Positions 14,269 through 24,965 of a stretch of 64,000 bases of DNA are shown here, piece after piece (positions within the stretch are counted from its first letter, which is position 1; every line of letters starts with the position of its first letter). The stretch is from Ampelocalamus luodianensis. Taxonomy: Eukaryota; Streptophyta; Magnoliopsida; Poales; Poaceae. The stretch lies in NCBI GenBank assembly GCA_036346255.1, contig CM070617.1, forward strand, positions 20,759,080-20,823,079. The letters run 5' to 3'. The position numbers and the translations under genes are program-made. The notes beneath the pieces were generated by a model. The model did no database searches. It had not been told where the DNA came from and saw only the letters and a program-made list of their open reading frames with translations.

Positions 14269-17200
14269 TGTAACATCCCAATTTTCTGAGTTTAAAAAAA
14301 TCTTTTAATAGTTAGTAGGAAAAAAAATCACCATTTGGATTTATTTGTTTTAAATTCAAAAGCTTAATAATGAACTTTGCAATAAAAAATATTTAATATG
14401 AATAATTCCAACTTGAACAATAGCCAAAACTATTTTATTTGGGTTCTATGTGCTCAGATATATTTTCTAGATTTTTTCTAGAATTTTTATGAGTTCATTT
14501 GCTATTTTCTATTGCTTATTTGAATTTCTAGTATTTTCTAAAATAGAAAACCTATTTAAAATCTCGGAAAAGCTCTTGGGCCGAAACCTAGCCCAAAACC
14601 CTTGGCCCACTGCTCACCCAACCCACCCGCGAGCCGCCTCACCGGCAGTGGTCCCGCGTGTCAGCCTCCCTTCTCTCTCTTCGCGCGGGCGCGTTGAACC
14701 TCGACCGTCCGATTCTCTTTGAACGCGATGGCGTTGTGCCTTTCGGGGCAGCCCGAACGGCCCATTGATCGTGAGCCGTGCGATCAAGAATGGATGGTCC
14801 GATGGCGTTGTGCCTTCCAGGCGACCCGAACGTCCCATTGATTTTGGGCCGTCCGATCAGATCTGGACGGTGACTCTCTTATCCCGATCTTGCACGTGCG
14901 TGGGTTGCCACTGACGTGTGGGCCCCGCGTGTCAGGTCTTCGTCCCCGCGCCCGGCTTCGTCCTCGCATGCGGCTGCGGCCGTCCGCCGTTGCCGATCTC
15001 CGAGTCTCGTACGACAACGCGAGATTTCCAACAGAACCCCTTCTAGAAAATGTGCCAAATCCTATCTCTAATATCTCCGCACCTGTTTCTGTTGGAATTA
15101 TCCCGAATCGTATCTTATCTCCCGGATTTCCAAATTTTGTCTTGTGTTCTTCTCGGACTCGATTTGGGGATTCCTTATCCCGTGCCGCCCTCGGCCTATA
15201 AAAGCCACCCCGAGGTTCGCCCTTGCTCCCGCAACCCAAAGCCGCCATCCACTTCGCCCTGAGAGCCCTAGCGCCGCCGCAATCGGAGTTTTAGGGTTTT
15301 TTCCGCCGCCGGTGTTTTTCTTCGAATTGTGCCGCCGTCGACGTCGCCCTACCCCCGTGGTCTACACCGCCGGGTTCGCCGTTGCATCATCTACCTCCAG
15401 GAGCTTTCGCCGTTGTCGGAACTTCACCGGAGGCCCTGTCCGACAACACATGAGGCTCTCCGCCGCTCAACTCTCGCCGCCGGTCGCCACCGTCCACCCT
15501 AAGCACCCGGAAGTACACCCTTAGGTTTGCAATAGCGCCAGCTACGTCCTGGTACCACCCACCCTCGCCGGCGAGCCGCCGTTCGTCGTGCCGTTGGTTC
15601 CCGAGCGCCGCCGCCGTCAATCTGACGTGGCCGTCCACGTCGACAGCCATCTCAGCGTCGTGCCTCCGTGTCGCGTGCGTGGTTGCCTCGTCAGCGCGTG
15701 CGTGGCACAGTCCACCGGCCTCAGATCTAATCGGCTCGGTAGACTTGGTCTACCGTGAGCCATCTCGCTGACATATGGGTCCCACATGTCAGGATATTCT
15801 TTTATTCTTTTAATTCCTGAAATTCCTTGCTGACGTCGCTATTGCGCAATAATTCGATTTTTCTTCAGAGAAACAATTCGGAAATTCCAGAAAATTCAAA
15901 TTAGGGTTTCTTTTAGATTTTCAAACTTCCAGAGCTCATAACTTTTGCATCCTAACTCCGATTGAGCCCATTCAAATTTCTAAATTTATCTAAATTCGAG
16001 CTCTATTTAGCTTAGATTTTTATTTATTTTTTGGAGCTTGTTTTGCCTCTATTATTTATTTGTTTTGTTTATTTATTTTGTTTGCGAGTAGACGTCGATT
16101 CGTCGGGGAATTTCGTTGAAGAAGGAGCACCCCAAGATCAAGACCAATACTTAGACCTTTTCCAAGGCAAGTCATACATTTGATCATCTTGAACCCAGTT
16201 TTCAAATTACTTTGTGTTAAAGTATTGCATTTTATGTTAACTATGTATTTAAATGCTTTGGCCATAGATATTATCCAATTTGTTATCACCCCTTGACTTT
16301 GTATGCCATAATTCTTTGTCACCCTAGATTGGTTTATTAGTTGGTATTATGGTAGCACCAACGTGGGTTGGTTAGATGTGAGTACAATTGCTTAGCCATG
16401 CTACGAGTCTCACCTCTCATGTAAGTTGCAATTATTAAATGTGACTAAGTGACTATGGAACTTTGTGTAAAACTGTGTGCTACGTGTTATTACTTCGTGA
16501 TGACATGTGTTGCACTAAAACCAACTGGGTGGTAAAGGATTTAGACTGAGGCAAGTGGTGGATGCTGTGTGATATGGTGGACTATGTGATGGGATTGATA
16601 ATCTTTGTGATCTAGTTAGAACATGGAAGTCTTGCCTTGGTCAATTAAGGACTTAACTTTGTGCGCCATTGAACTGAGCCTTACTGTACGACCACATGCC
16701 TGGTATGGGACGGGCCTAACTTAGTAAGTTATGGATTCTTGGCATTGATTACTCAGGTGGTAGGTTAGGCTATGGGTGGAGGTGTGTACTACAAGCTAGT
16801 CGCATCGCGGGGCGGTTCGCCGTGTCCCTGTCCAGCGGTGTGTGTTATGCCAAAGCGCTTCGTTTGGGTTGGCATAGCGGTTTGTAAGCACATCGAGAGT
16901 GTCAATGTTGAGATGAAGTTTCTGAACCGTTTTGTTATGATTAGTGCTTGCTACACTAGTTGTATCGTGTGGGTAAAGTGTACAACATCTGCAGAGTGTT
17001 AAATCAATCTATTCGAATAGTCGTGTTCGCGGTCATGGACATGCTCGGGGATTTCACACGAGGGGTAGTTTTCATAAAATATTGGAATGGGAGCTGTGTG
17101 ACCTCAATCATATGGCTATGTGAAATAATCTGTTTAGCTGTGTGTCTTTGTGAAAACAAACGTTAAATTAATATTGTCTATTTGTTTTGAATTATGCTTT

Positions 17201-17708
17201 CAATCTATTATTCGTATTCAATTGCAAATGTTGCTTTTATGCAAAAGAACCACAGAAGCCTTTTCTTTGGAATAAGCCTGCATCTATAAATTGCATTCTG
17301 TGGTATGATTTGCGAGTACAGTTGTGTACTCACGCTTGTTGTAAAACTTACGCCCAAACCTACAGAAGAGGAGGAGTCTACGCCTGCTTTTGAGGAGGAG
17401 TTCGCCGAAGGTTGTTGATCGTTAAGGTCTGGATCCCAGTCGGTTGCCTGTGGTGAATTGGTGGGATCTACGCTGGAGTTATTTCTGTTCTGCTGCTGTT
17501 TTATTCTCTGTTAGCCCTGCGTGGCTTAATAAGTGTAAACTCGACCATAAGGTCAAAACCCTTATTTGTTATTCAAATTAATCGTTTACTTTATTTATCG
17601 CTTGTGTGGATTGATATTTACCTATGTTAACACTGTGTGCACTAGCGTGATCCTGAACTAGTGCAATATACACAGAGGGTTTCAGAATCGTAATTCTGGG
17701 TCCCGACA
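14269..17708 (+). mobile_element. 3440-bp solo LTR of a Ty3/gypsy-type retrotransposon
   Basis: Starts TGTAACATCCCAATTTTC and ends GGGTCCCGACA, flanked by a perfect 5-bp duplication CATGT at 14264-14268 and 17709-17713. A single LTR between intact target duplications, with no internal domain, is what unequal recombination between two LTRs leaves behind. The great length and the TGTAACATCCC start recall large grass chromovirus LTRs such as Tekay; that family name is an inference. A TATAAAA box lies at 15197-15203. Confidence 0.88.
15197..15203 (+). promoter_or_regulatory. TATA box inside the solo LTR
   Basis: TATAAAA in the context GGCCTATAAAAGCC lies about 0.93 kb into the solo LTR, a plausible core promoter of the former retrotransposon. 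The flanking sequence is GC-rich. Whether it is still active is unknown. Confidence 0.5.
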
Positions 17709-17713
17709 CATGT

Positions 17714-19290
17714 GGGCTTCGGTGGTGGCTTTGTGGTGGTGGCATGCTCGGTGGTTGCTTTGTTTTCCTGGGTATGGTGAGCTTCGGTGATGGGTTGCGG
17801 CTTGGGTGCTGGTGATGGCTTGGTGGTTTCGGTGGGTTTCGATGGGGTTCTGAGGGATGTTGGTGATGGCAAGGTGGTGGCATGCTTCCTGGGCATGGTG
17901 AGCTTCGGTGGTTTTCTGGCGGTGGCAAGCTGGGCATGGTGGGCTTTGGCCTCGGCTTCAAACCCTAACCCAGATAACTTTCCCTTCCCCCCTTTTCATA
18001 CTCTGTCAATTTTAGTTTATCTCCTTGTTCTATTTTTACCATGCATGCTTGGGGTAGCTAGCTAGGGTTCCTGTGACGGTACTCGAGGTGGGGTTTTTGC
18101 ACCGGTGAGCTCATCCCCGCTCCCGAGGGCGCACAGTGGCTCTTGCGGGGTTGCCACTGGTAGTGTGGTATGCATGCCGACTGAGGCATGGTGTCCTTTC
18201 TTCTTGATCGCTTTGCCTGGTCGATTGTGTTCGTGTGCAATGCGAGTGTTGTGTGATGATGCTAAGAGGGATGGTATGGGAAAGGCTAGAATGGTGGGCT
18301 TACCTAATGGTCGGTTGGTCGGGGAATAGCTGGTTTGCTGAATGGCTTGGTAGGTCCTGGAGGCCTCTGTGGTGGTGGTCGGCTTGCGGTTTTTGTTTGA
18401 TGCGGCTGGTCCACTGGTTGTCGTGGTTGTGCCTTCTTCTACCTTGTCAGCTCCTTGCCTCCGGCTTTCCTTCCTTGACTTCCTTTTGGGGGATATGGGT
18501 GTTGAGGGGTTGCTTTGGCTTGCTCTGGTTCTTGCCTTGGGTTGGCAGTGTGCTGGCTTGTGGTTTTGGCTGGTTGTAGAGGGGAGCAATGTGGCTTGGC
18601 TGTGTTGTGAGTGAGGGGCTTTTATCTAGGGCTTTATCGTGGCTTCGGCTGTGTTGGTCTCTCTCTCCCTCCTGTGCCTTACCCAAAAGCACCCTCATCT
18701 TATCCCCTCTTCTCTCTGTGGTGGTTGTTTGGTTGGTTAAATGATTGGGACCAATGGTCCATAGGGCACTATGCTTTAGATTTTCTACGATTGATCTGAA
18801 GTAAGTCTAAAAAGTGGGTGTTGGATTTTTCTACTACTGAATGATGACGTCTACCTTAGTGAGAGGACGTCGACTAGCCTCAGACAACCTGGGAACCTCG
18901 ATGAGCTTCACGCTATCTAATGGCATTACTTCTTTTGTCCTATTCTATTTTCTTGATCTTGGTTTGCCTTCGGTCTTTTGGCTTTTAGTTACTAAGGAAT
19001 ATAATGGTGGCAGGATCTTGGATTGGCGGGAAGGCTCTACTTACTGGTAATACACGGAAAAGAGGATGCAATGGTTTGATACTACCGAGCATGCAGGAGT
19101 TCTTTTGTAATTTAATCAATGTTGTAATTTTTATTTTGCTTCGATGTAAGGAATTCTTATAAATAACTCAGAGCTTGTATTAATCTTTTATTTTTGCTTT
19201 AGAAGTCCCATTTAAACTCTAGTAATGTAATCTTGTATTATACTGATTTGTCAAGAGTTTATAATTAGTCTGCAAATTACTGTTTATCAC
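17714..19290. other. unassigned TGG-rich region
   Basis: G- and T-rich low-complexity sequence with many TGGTGG runs to about 18,700, then an AT-richer part (18,780-19,290) resembling a 3' UTR. Open frames here, such as 18062-18589 on the minus strand, follow composition and match no family I recognise. It may be the remains of a retroelement or gene interrupted by the solo LTR. Confidence 0.35.
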
Positions 19291-19932
19291 TGTTTAGATG
19301 TGTTTAAGTTTTAGGGTTCTTTCACGAACCCTTCGGCAAGCCCTCAGATACGGATGATGGCGCTGGGCAGGAGAAAACGTGTGCAACTCGGCGTCGATCA
19401 GAGACCGACGACGTCGGACGAGGCATGTTGTGCGTGTACTCCGGGGAGGCAGGACACCGAGAAGGCGTCCCTGGAGTGTAGGGGGAGATGGAGGGCACCG
19501 TGGAGGCGCTCGAGAGTCAAGAGTGGCGGCCGCGTCGTGGGGGTTTACACGACAGCGAACTTGGAGGCGCCTCCGGCGTGTGGGACGGCGCCGGCGTATA
19601 GGGAGGGAGCAGCCCGCGGCATGCAGAACGTCGAGTCCGGCGGGTTGTAGGGCGGCCTCGACGAAGACGGAGGGCACCAAGAAGGCTTGCCGGGAGGCGG
19701 GAGTGTACTCCGGTCTCCGGAGACGGTGGGCACAACAACGGAGGCGACAGGGAGTGTGGTTCCTCCCGCGACGATGGGCGCTCGGCGTAGCGGTCCTCCC
19801 TCCGCGACGTGCAACGACGCCCACGACGACGAGTAACAGCGAGAAGGTCATCGCCAAGGACAGAGAAGAACGGCCCGGCCCTGCCCTGAAGGCCTGAACT
19901 GCGGTGAAGTGGTGGTGTCTCGCGCGTGGTGG
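19291..19932. other. GC-rich block, no recognised gene
   Basis: Strongly GC-rich sequence open in several frames on both strands. One minus-strand frame reads MTFSLLLVVVGVVARRGG, which could be a signal peptide, but the rest is Arg/Pro-rich with no recognisable domain. It could be a gene 5' end or a captured fragment; I cannot support a CDS. Confidence 0.3.
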
Positions 19933-20121
19933 CAGGGACGGAGCTTCATTGGGGCCAAGGTGGGCTTTGGCCCCCACAACAATTATGTAATTTTATAGAA
20001 AAAACAGTAGTATTTAGGGTAATTTAGTGATTAGTATTGGAAATAGTCAACTCTAGATTGCATAATTCACGTATCACCTAGTGTTAGCCCCCTCTGATTT
20101 TGAGCTCAAGCTCCGTCACTG
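19933..20121. mobile_element. hAT-type MITE (CAGTGACGGAGC termini)
   Basis: A 189-bp element with inverted ends CAGGGACGGAGCTT and CAGTGACGGAGCTT (reverse complement of the right end) and a perfect 8-bp target duplication CGTGGTGG (19925-19932 and 20122-20129). It has no coding capacity. Confidence 0.88.
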
Positions 20122-20129
20122 CGTGGTGG

Positions 20130-20371
20130 TGCGCCTTGGCGCCATTTCGGTGTAGAATTGGTGGGGGCGTTTGTTCCGTCCGTATTAGCCGCGGGGTCGG
20201 AGTTTTCGCGAATCACGAAGGCCACATGCTACAATTTCTTCTCTGCCGTCCCGTCTAGTTGAGAACACTTACACTTAAAACTGGTTTTTCATGAAGGTCA
20301 CATGCTACCATTTCTTCTCTACCGCCTGCATTTGGTCATCTGGGTGAGGACAAGACGCACACTTCTTACGA
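20130..20371. repeat. short sequence with an internal direct repeat
   Basis: A roughly 35-bp segment, AAGGYCACATGCTACMATTTC and the bases after it, occurs at about 20,218 and again at about 20,296, a local duplication 78 bp apart. Nothing else recognisable lies here. Confidence 0.5.
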
Positions 20372-20934
20372 AGGGCATCTCCAATAGTTTGTCTCTTCGC
20401 TTGTATCTAATACCCTCCATGTCACTTTGAGATAATATTAGAGACAACTATTCCAATAGTTTGTCTCTTAGGTTGTCTCTAACACCTTCACAAGCATTTA
20501 AGTATTGCATGAATCAAATAACCATACTGATCAATACTAACTTCAATCTTTATGACCTACATGTGTTGTTTGGTTACATCTACCTATATAAACAAGCAGC
20601 AATTCTAACACCAAGCAGTGCCATCCTCAGAACCTGTTAATGATGGTGACTCTACACACTGCAGGGAAACAAACAATGAAAAATGAGCTTATATTGAGCT
20701 TTTGTTGATCACTGATTGATAAACTTAAGAGTATCGATTCAGACTTTGGAAGTACAGAATGATCCAAATAGAGTCAAACAAAGCGTATGTCAACATATTA
20801 TATGGCTCCAGACAACATATTATTTTCAGTCTTCCTCCAAAGAACAGTAATGTACTTCTTTTATATTGAGTTTCTGATGCACACTTAGAATCACAAAGAT
20901 CAACATTTGGGACATACGGAAGGATGCCATCCTT

Positions 20935-21090
20935 GAAATTTTTGTCGATTTGGCCCTGTAGCGCCACCCCAAATGCAAAACTAGCCCCCCTTTCACCGTA
21001 TTTGCAAAAGTAGCCCTCAAACGAGCGCGGAATCGGGAGGGGGCTGACGCGTGTCTAATTCCGCGGTCGTCGAGCGCGGAAAGAGGGCGA
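20935..21090 (+). repeat. left terminal inverted repeat of the MULE
   Basis: Begins GAAATTTTTGTCGATTTGG, then CCCTGTAGCG. It aligns with the reverse complement of the right end through the shared blocks CGTATTTGCAA, GTAGCCC, CGCGGAAT and GAGCGCGGAAA. The inner boundary is approximate because similarity fades into GC-rich sequence. Confidence 0.85.
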
Positions 21091-21529
21091 CCGCGGAACG
21101 CTCGGCGCGGGCGCGGTACCGCCACCTCCTGCGGTGGCCGAGCGGAAGGACCTCTGCGGTGGCCGCCGCGGAAGGAGGGCACCTCTGCAGCGGCCGGCGC
21201 GAAGGAGGGGAGTTCTGCGTGGCGAGCGCGGAGGTAAGCGCCGCGTTAGGGTTTTGAGCGCCGTTAGGGTTTAGGTTGAGCGCCGTTAGGAGGTTACGAT
21301 GTATTTTTGATATAAAAAGGAAAAAAACTCAACTTTGTGCAAGTATAAAGAGAATATAAAATAATTTATAATTTTTTTGATTTTCTCAAGATTTTGAACC
21401 TCGCTATGAATAAACTTCTATATCTCGATATATACATATATAATGTCTATATTTATATATATTATGTAAATTATGCAATGAGACTCATAATGAGAAATCA
21501 AAGTGGCTAATTTTTTAATAGAATAAAAA

Positions 21530-21552
21530 GCCCTTTTAACTCAGTGGTAGAG
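21530..21552 (+). other. plastid trnT-GGU-like 5' fragment (NUPT candidate)
   Basis: The stretch CCCTTTTAACTCAGTGGTAG and flanking bases match the 5' end, acceptor strand and D-arm, of chloroplast tRNA-Thr(GGU) as I recall it. The preceding bases, GAATAAAAAG after an AT-rich spacer, also look plastid-like. The rest of the tRNA is missing, so this is not a functional tRNA gene. Confidence 0.4.
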
Positions 21553-21653
21553 CGTTTTTACGAATAGAAAACTATAGTTTGAACGAGTAGAGAAAAATAT
21601 CAACACTATAAAAAAACATTCATTAAAAAATATAAGCATCAAGGTTTGTAAAT

Positions 21654-21985
21654 TAGGGTTTCGTTTTCTCCGAAATCAGGGTTACGATTTCAGTGTTGTT
21701 TGTAGTAATTTCATAATATAGCAAATGAGTTTAGGAAATTACGAAACTATTATTTTATTCGTTTAGAGAAAGGATGATTGAAACACTTGTTGTATTTTAG
21801 AAGTTGGATAAAATAGCACCAGTACAGAAGCAACAATACGTATAAGGGAACGTTTAAAGGAAGCCCCAGAAATCAGGGTTTCGTTTTCTCGGAAATCAGG
21901 GTTTCGTCGTAATTTCAGCGCTGTTTGTAGTAATTTCGAAATATAGCAAATGAGTTAAGGAATATTACGAAACTTTTTGTGGAGC
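21654..21985. repeat. diverged direct duplication, about 220-bp spacing
   Basis: A block of about 100 bp containing AATCAGGGTTTCGTTTTCTC-like sequence and TAGTAATTTC...ATATAGCAAATGAGTT occurs at 21654-21760 and again at 21877-21985, with small differences. It lies in the non-coding left part of the MULE. Confidence 0.6.
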
Positions 21986-22559
21986 CTCCCATCATAGTGT
22001 TGTTGCTTCTCTAATTTTTGTATAATTTTATTCGTTTAGACAAAGGATGGTTGATAAGCATATCAGATGAGGTATAACGTCGAGGATGTCGTCCAAGCAA
22101 AGTGTGTGCTAAAACACTTGTTGTCGAAACTATTGGAGTCTCTCCTGGATGAAGTCGTGTGACGATATATAGGCGAATGATGAAGTACTTTATGAAGCTT
22201 ATAGAGAATATGATTGAAGGGGTTGAGAACGCTCGTTGTGATTATGAAGATGCCTTAAAACATGGAGGATTCGATGTCGGTGCGAATGGTTCTTTCTGGA
22301 ATTCCACTAGAAGAGGCATACTTACAATATAGGCTTAGCGGACATACGAAACTAGAAGTATATTACACGTACTGACATGGCATGATGGTTTGGCTAATTG
22401 CTTTAGTCATCGTCGCTACTACTACGGTACATTGCGACACAAGCATCCAGACCATGTAACTATACATGCCTTTAGGGGATAGTAAAAAACATACGGGGTA
22501 GGACGGGGGACTACTACGTAATGACCTAACCTACTGCGTGGACCAGGGACATTTTCCCT

Positions 22560-23150
22560 TCCATGCTAGCTCGTCGTTGAACTCCTGGTGGGCCTTCTCC
22601 TTCCCCTTCCCCTTCCCCTTCCCCTTCCCCTTCCCCTTGTCGCGGGACTGCCCACGTCGGGCCGGTATGTCGAAGTCGTCCATGTCCTGCGATTCCATGA
22701 TGTAAGTGCACCGTATAGTGAAAAGCATAAGAAGGATGTAAATTATTCATAACTCACGTCGTCCATACGGATTAGGACGGGGCGACCGGATATCTTTGTG
22801 GCGGGCCGGCTCACCGACGAGCCTTTCCTTGCCCTTGTCGCGGATCGCCCACCTCGGCCGGAATGTCGAAGTCGTCCATGTCTGCGATTCCATGATATAA
22901 GTCGCGTCATGCTGAAAAACGTAATAAGGATGTAAATTCTTCATAACTCACGTCGTGGATATGGATGACGCCCGGGCGACCGGATACGCTGTGGCGGCCG
23001 GGCTCGGCCTGATGAGCCTTTCCCTTACCCTTGTCGCGGGGTGCCCACCTCGGCCGGTATGTCGAAGTCGTCCATGTCTGCGATTGTATGATGTAAGTAC
23101 ACGAACAATAAAATCGTAATAAGGATGTAAATTCTTCGTAACTTACGTCG
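22560..23150. repeat. three tandem copies of a roughly 197-bp unit
   Basis: The marker GTCGTCCATGTC, followed by TGCGATT, recurs at about 22,674, 22,871 and 23,068, exactly 197 bp apart. Each unit also holds CTTGTCGCGG, a CGGCCGG-type stretch and GGATGTAAATT(A/C)TTCATAACT. Each carries the same short exon-like reading frame on the minus strand. Confidence 0.8.
22587..22638. repeat. (CCCCTT)n hexanucleotide microsatellite
   Basis: About eight units of CTTCCC/CCCCTT. On the minus strand it encodes a run of Gly-Lys or Gly-Glu dipeptides, depending on frame, inside the first unit of the 197-bp repeat. Confidence 0.9.
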
Positions 23151-23798
23151 TCGATATGGATTACACCGGCGAAGTTACGGGCTCCTTAGGGCGTCCTCAG
23201 CGGTCCGATCGTAAGGTTTCCACCGCACGGTTCTCACCATGCCGAGTAGTTCGGATGTACCTGGCGGATGAATGCCCTATCGTACATCTCCGGCCGTCGA
23301 TCCACTGGAAAAAGTGGCAGCGCATCTCGGGTTGCCATTACGTGGGGATGATGTTCAAAAATTAAGGAATTCAACATTGACGAAAATCGATGTGCGCAAA
23401 AGAAACGCTTACGGGTGGTGCCGCGACGTGTAGTACGCCCGGGCGGCGGTGTCTGGGTGTGTGGACTGAATGATCTCTGCCTGTTCGCCACACACACACT
23501 GCGGGATTGGAAAACGTGGTGGTACTTGAGCATCCTTCATTGTTCGATCTGGGTATTGTAGATGTTTCCTCTTCTGCGCAAGCCATTTGCGCTTCTGCAA
23601 CATCTTCGCGTAGAAGTTTGCTGAAGAGTCCATAGCTGGGTATCTGTTGTGTAGTGTTTGGTTCAAGCCATTTGGTTGAACCCGGTTTTATAAGGCCCAT
23701 GGTTGGCATGGTGTGGATAATTTCACCGTATGGTGGCGAGGCGGTCAGGGTTGTAAAGTCAATCTGAAAAGCATAACCCTGAACCTAAACCCTAAACT

Positions 23799-24342
23799 GC
23801 GCAAAGCTGCCCTGTGTGGTCTTATCACTATGCAAAGCTGCCCCGTGTGATCTTATCACTGCGCAAAGCTGTCTCCTTTGGTCTTATCACTGCGCAAAGC
23901 TACCCCGTGTGGTCTTGTCACTGCGCAAAGCTGTCTCCTTTGGTCTTATCACTGCGCAAAGCTACCCCGTGTGGTCTTGTCACTGCGCAAAGTTGTCTCC
24001 TTTGGTCTTATCACTGCGCAAAGCTACCCCATGTGGTCTTGTCACTGCGCAAAGCTGTCTCCTTTGGTCTTATCACTGCGCAAAGCTGCCCTATGTGGTC
24101 TTGTCACTGCGCAAAGCTGTCTCCTTTGGTCTTATCACTGCGCAAAGCTACCCCGTGTGGTCTTGTCACTGCGCAAAGCTGTCTCCTTTGGTCTTATCAC
24201 TGCGCAAAGCTGCCCTATGTGGTCGTGTCACTACGTAAAGTTGGCCTGTGTGGTCTTGTCACTGCGCAAAGTTGGCCTGTGTGGTCTTGTCACTGCGCAA
24301 AGCTACCCCGTGTGGTCTTGTCACTGCGCAAAGCTGTCACAT
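23799..24342 (+). repeat. 31-bp tandem array, about 17 copies, organised as 62-bp dimers
   Basis: The unit contains CTGCGCAAAGCT and TGGTCTTRTCA. Two variants alternate, one with GTCTCCTT and one with ACCCCGTG, giving a 62-bp higher-order period. Because 31 is not a multiple of 3, all three forward frames stay open and read the same repeating peptide. The array ends about 130 bp upstream of the GRF zinc-finger gene, so it may form part of that gene's upstream region. Confidence 0.92.
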
Positions 24343-24468
24343 GCAAGCTAACACATTATAGGCTCCCCTCGTGGGCTATAAAATGCACGCCCCACGCTCC
24401 AAAAGTAGGACCACTTGACCCTTGAAATCATAGGAAGAAGAACCTTCTCCACCATACAGCAACATACT

Positions 24469-24965
24469 ATGGCAGACGAAGCAATGGGACCATTCCAACC
24501 GGGGTCGCCGAAGCAAGACCTTCCCCTCCAAAGGAGGGAGGACTTCGGGCCTAACTACCGGTTGATGTCGAACAAGCATGCTCAACCTGTATGGCCAAAA
24601 TGCCGACACAGGGAGGACGCTGTAGTGCAGGTCTTGGACGGCCATTTCGATGGCGGACGACGTTTCTTCCGATGCCCACACTCTGAGGTACAATTAGCAA
24701 ATAGTTTGGTTTATGTTACTGCTAATAGAGCATCCATGTTAAGCCTCATTTGCAGCAGATGGCGAGATGCGACTTTGTCCGCTGGATCGATCCTCCACAT
24801 GAACGACATGTTGTGGTGTACATTGAAAGATTGTGGAACCGAATCTTGGAGTTGGAGGCGCGGATTGACGATCTCAATGAGCAAAACGATGACATCCGCC
24901 AACAGATGCAGCGCGAGAGGGGCAATGAGGAGGTCGTGAATATAGGAAGTTTCTATGTTCTATGA
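24469..24965 (+). CDS. GRF-type zinc-finger protein carried by the MULE
   Basis: Two exons, 24469-24687 and 24756-24965, with GT/AG borders keep one frame and give a 142-aa protein. The middle part reads RRFFRCPHSE, then ARCDFVRWIDPP across the splice, the core of a GRF-type zinc finger. The first Cys pair of the usual CxC motif appears as PKC, so one ligand may be replaced. The C terminus is a predicted coiled coil (RLWNRILELEARIDDLNEQN). GRF fingers in other proteins bind single-stranded nucleic acid; here the role is unknown. The gene runs opposite to mudrA and PMD within the same element, with a 31-bp tandem array just upstream. Its accessory role in transposition is an inference from position. 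Confidence 0.7.

Larger units (their letters stand above)
21291..22500. other. AT-rich non-coding stretch of the MULE
   Basis: Contains a plastid tRNA-like fragment (21530-21552) and a diverged direct duplication (21654-21985), described separately. 22,040-22,400 is moderately gene-like in composition, but all frames carry stops and nothing is recognised. Confidence 0.45.
22526..23666 (-). pseudogene. degenerate GRF-type zinc-finger-like locus in the MULE
   Basis: The minus-strand frame at 23666-23409 encodes a Lys/Arg-rich stretch (YAKMLQKRKWLAQKRKH) followed by PPRFPIPQCVCGEQAEIIQ, which has the CxCG start of a GRF-type zinc finger. Farther along, at about 23,330-23,230, CHFFQWIDG and PEMYDRAFIRQV continue such a domain but in different frames, so a frameshift has occurred. 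Three roughly 197-bp direct repeats at 22560-23150 each hold an exon-like piece starting MESQ with basic GKGK-type residues. No continuous protein can be built, so I treat it as decayed. Related zinc-finger proteins are known beside MULEs and PMD genes in grasses. Confidence 0.5.

Noticed and set aside
19294..19977. 227-codon minus-strand open frame
   Set aside because: Its start lies inside a hAT MITE and the product is Arg/Pro-rich with no domain; the GC-rich block is open in several frames on both strands.
21530..21552. A functional tRNA gene
   Set aside because: Only the 5' acceptor and D-arm resemble tRNA-Thr; anticodon and T arms are absent.
23814..24425. 203-codon plus-strand open frame in the 31-bp array
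   Set aside because: Openness comes from the repeat unit (all three frames are open with the same peptide); it is a satellite, not a supported gene.
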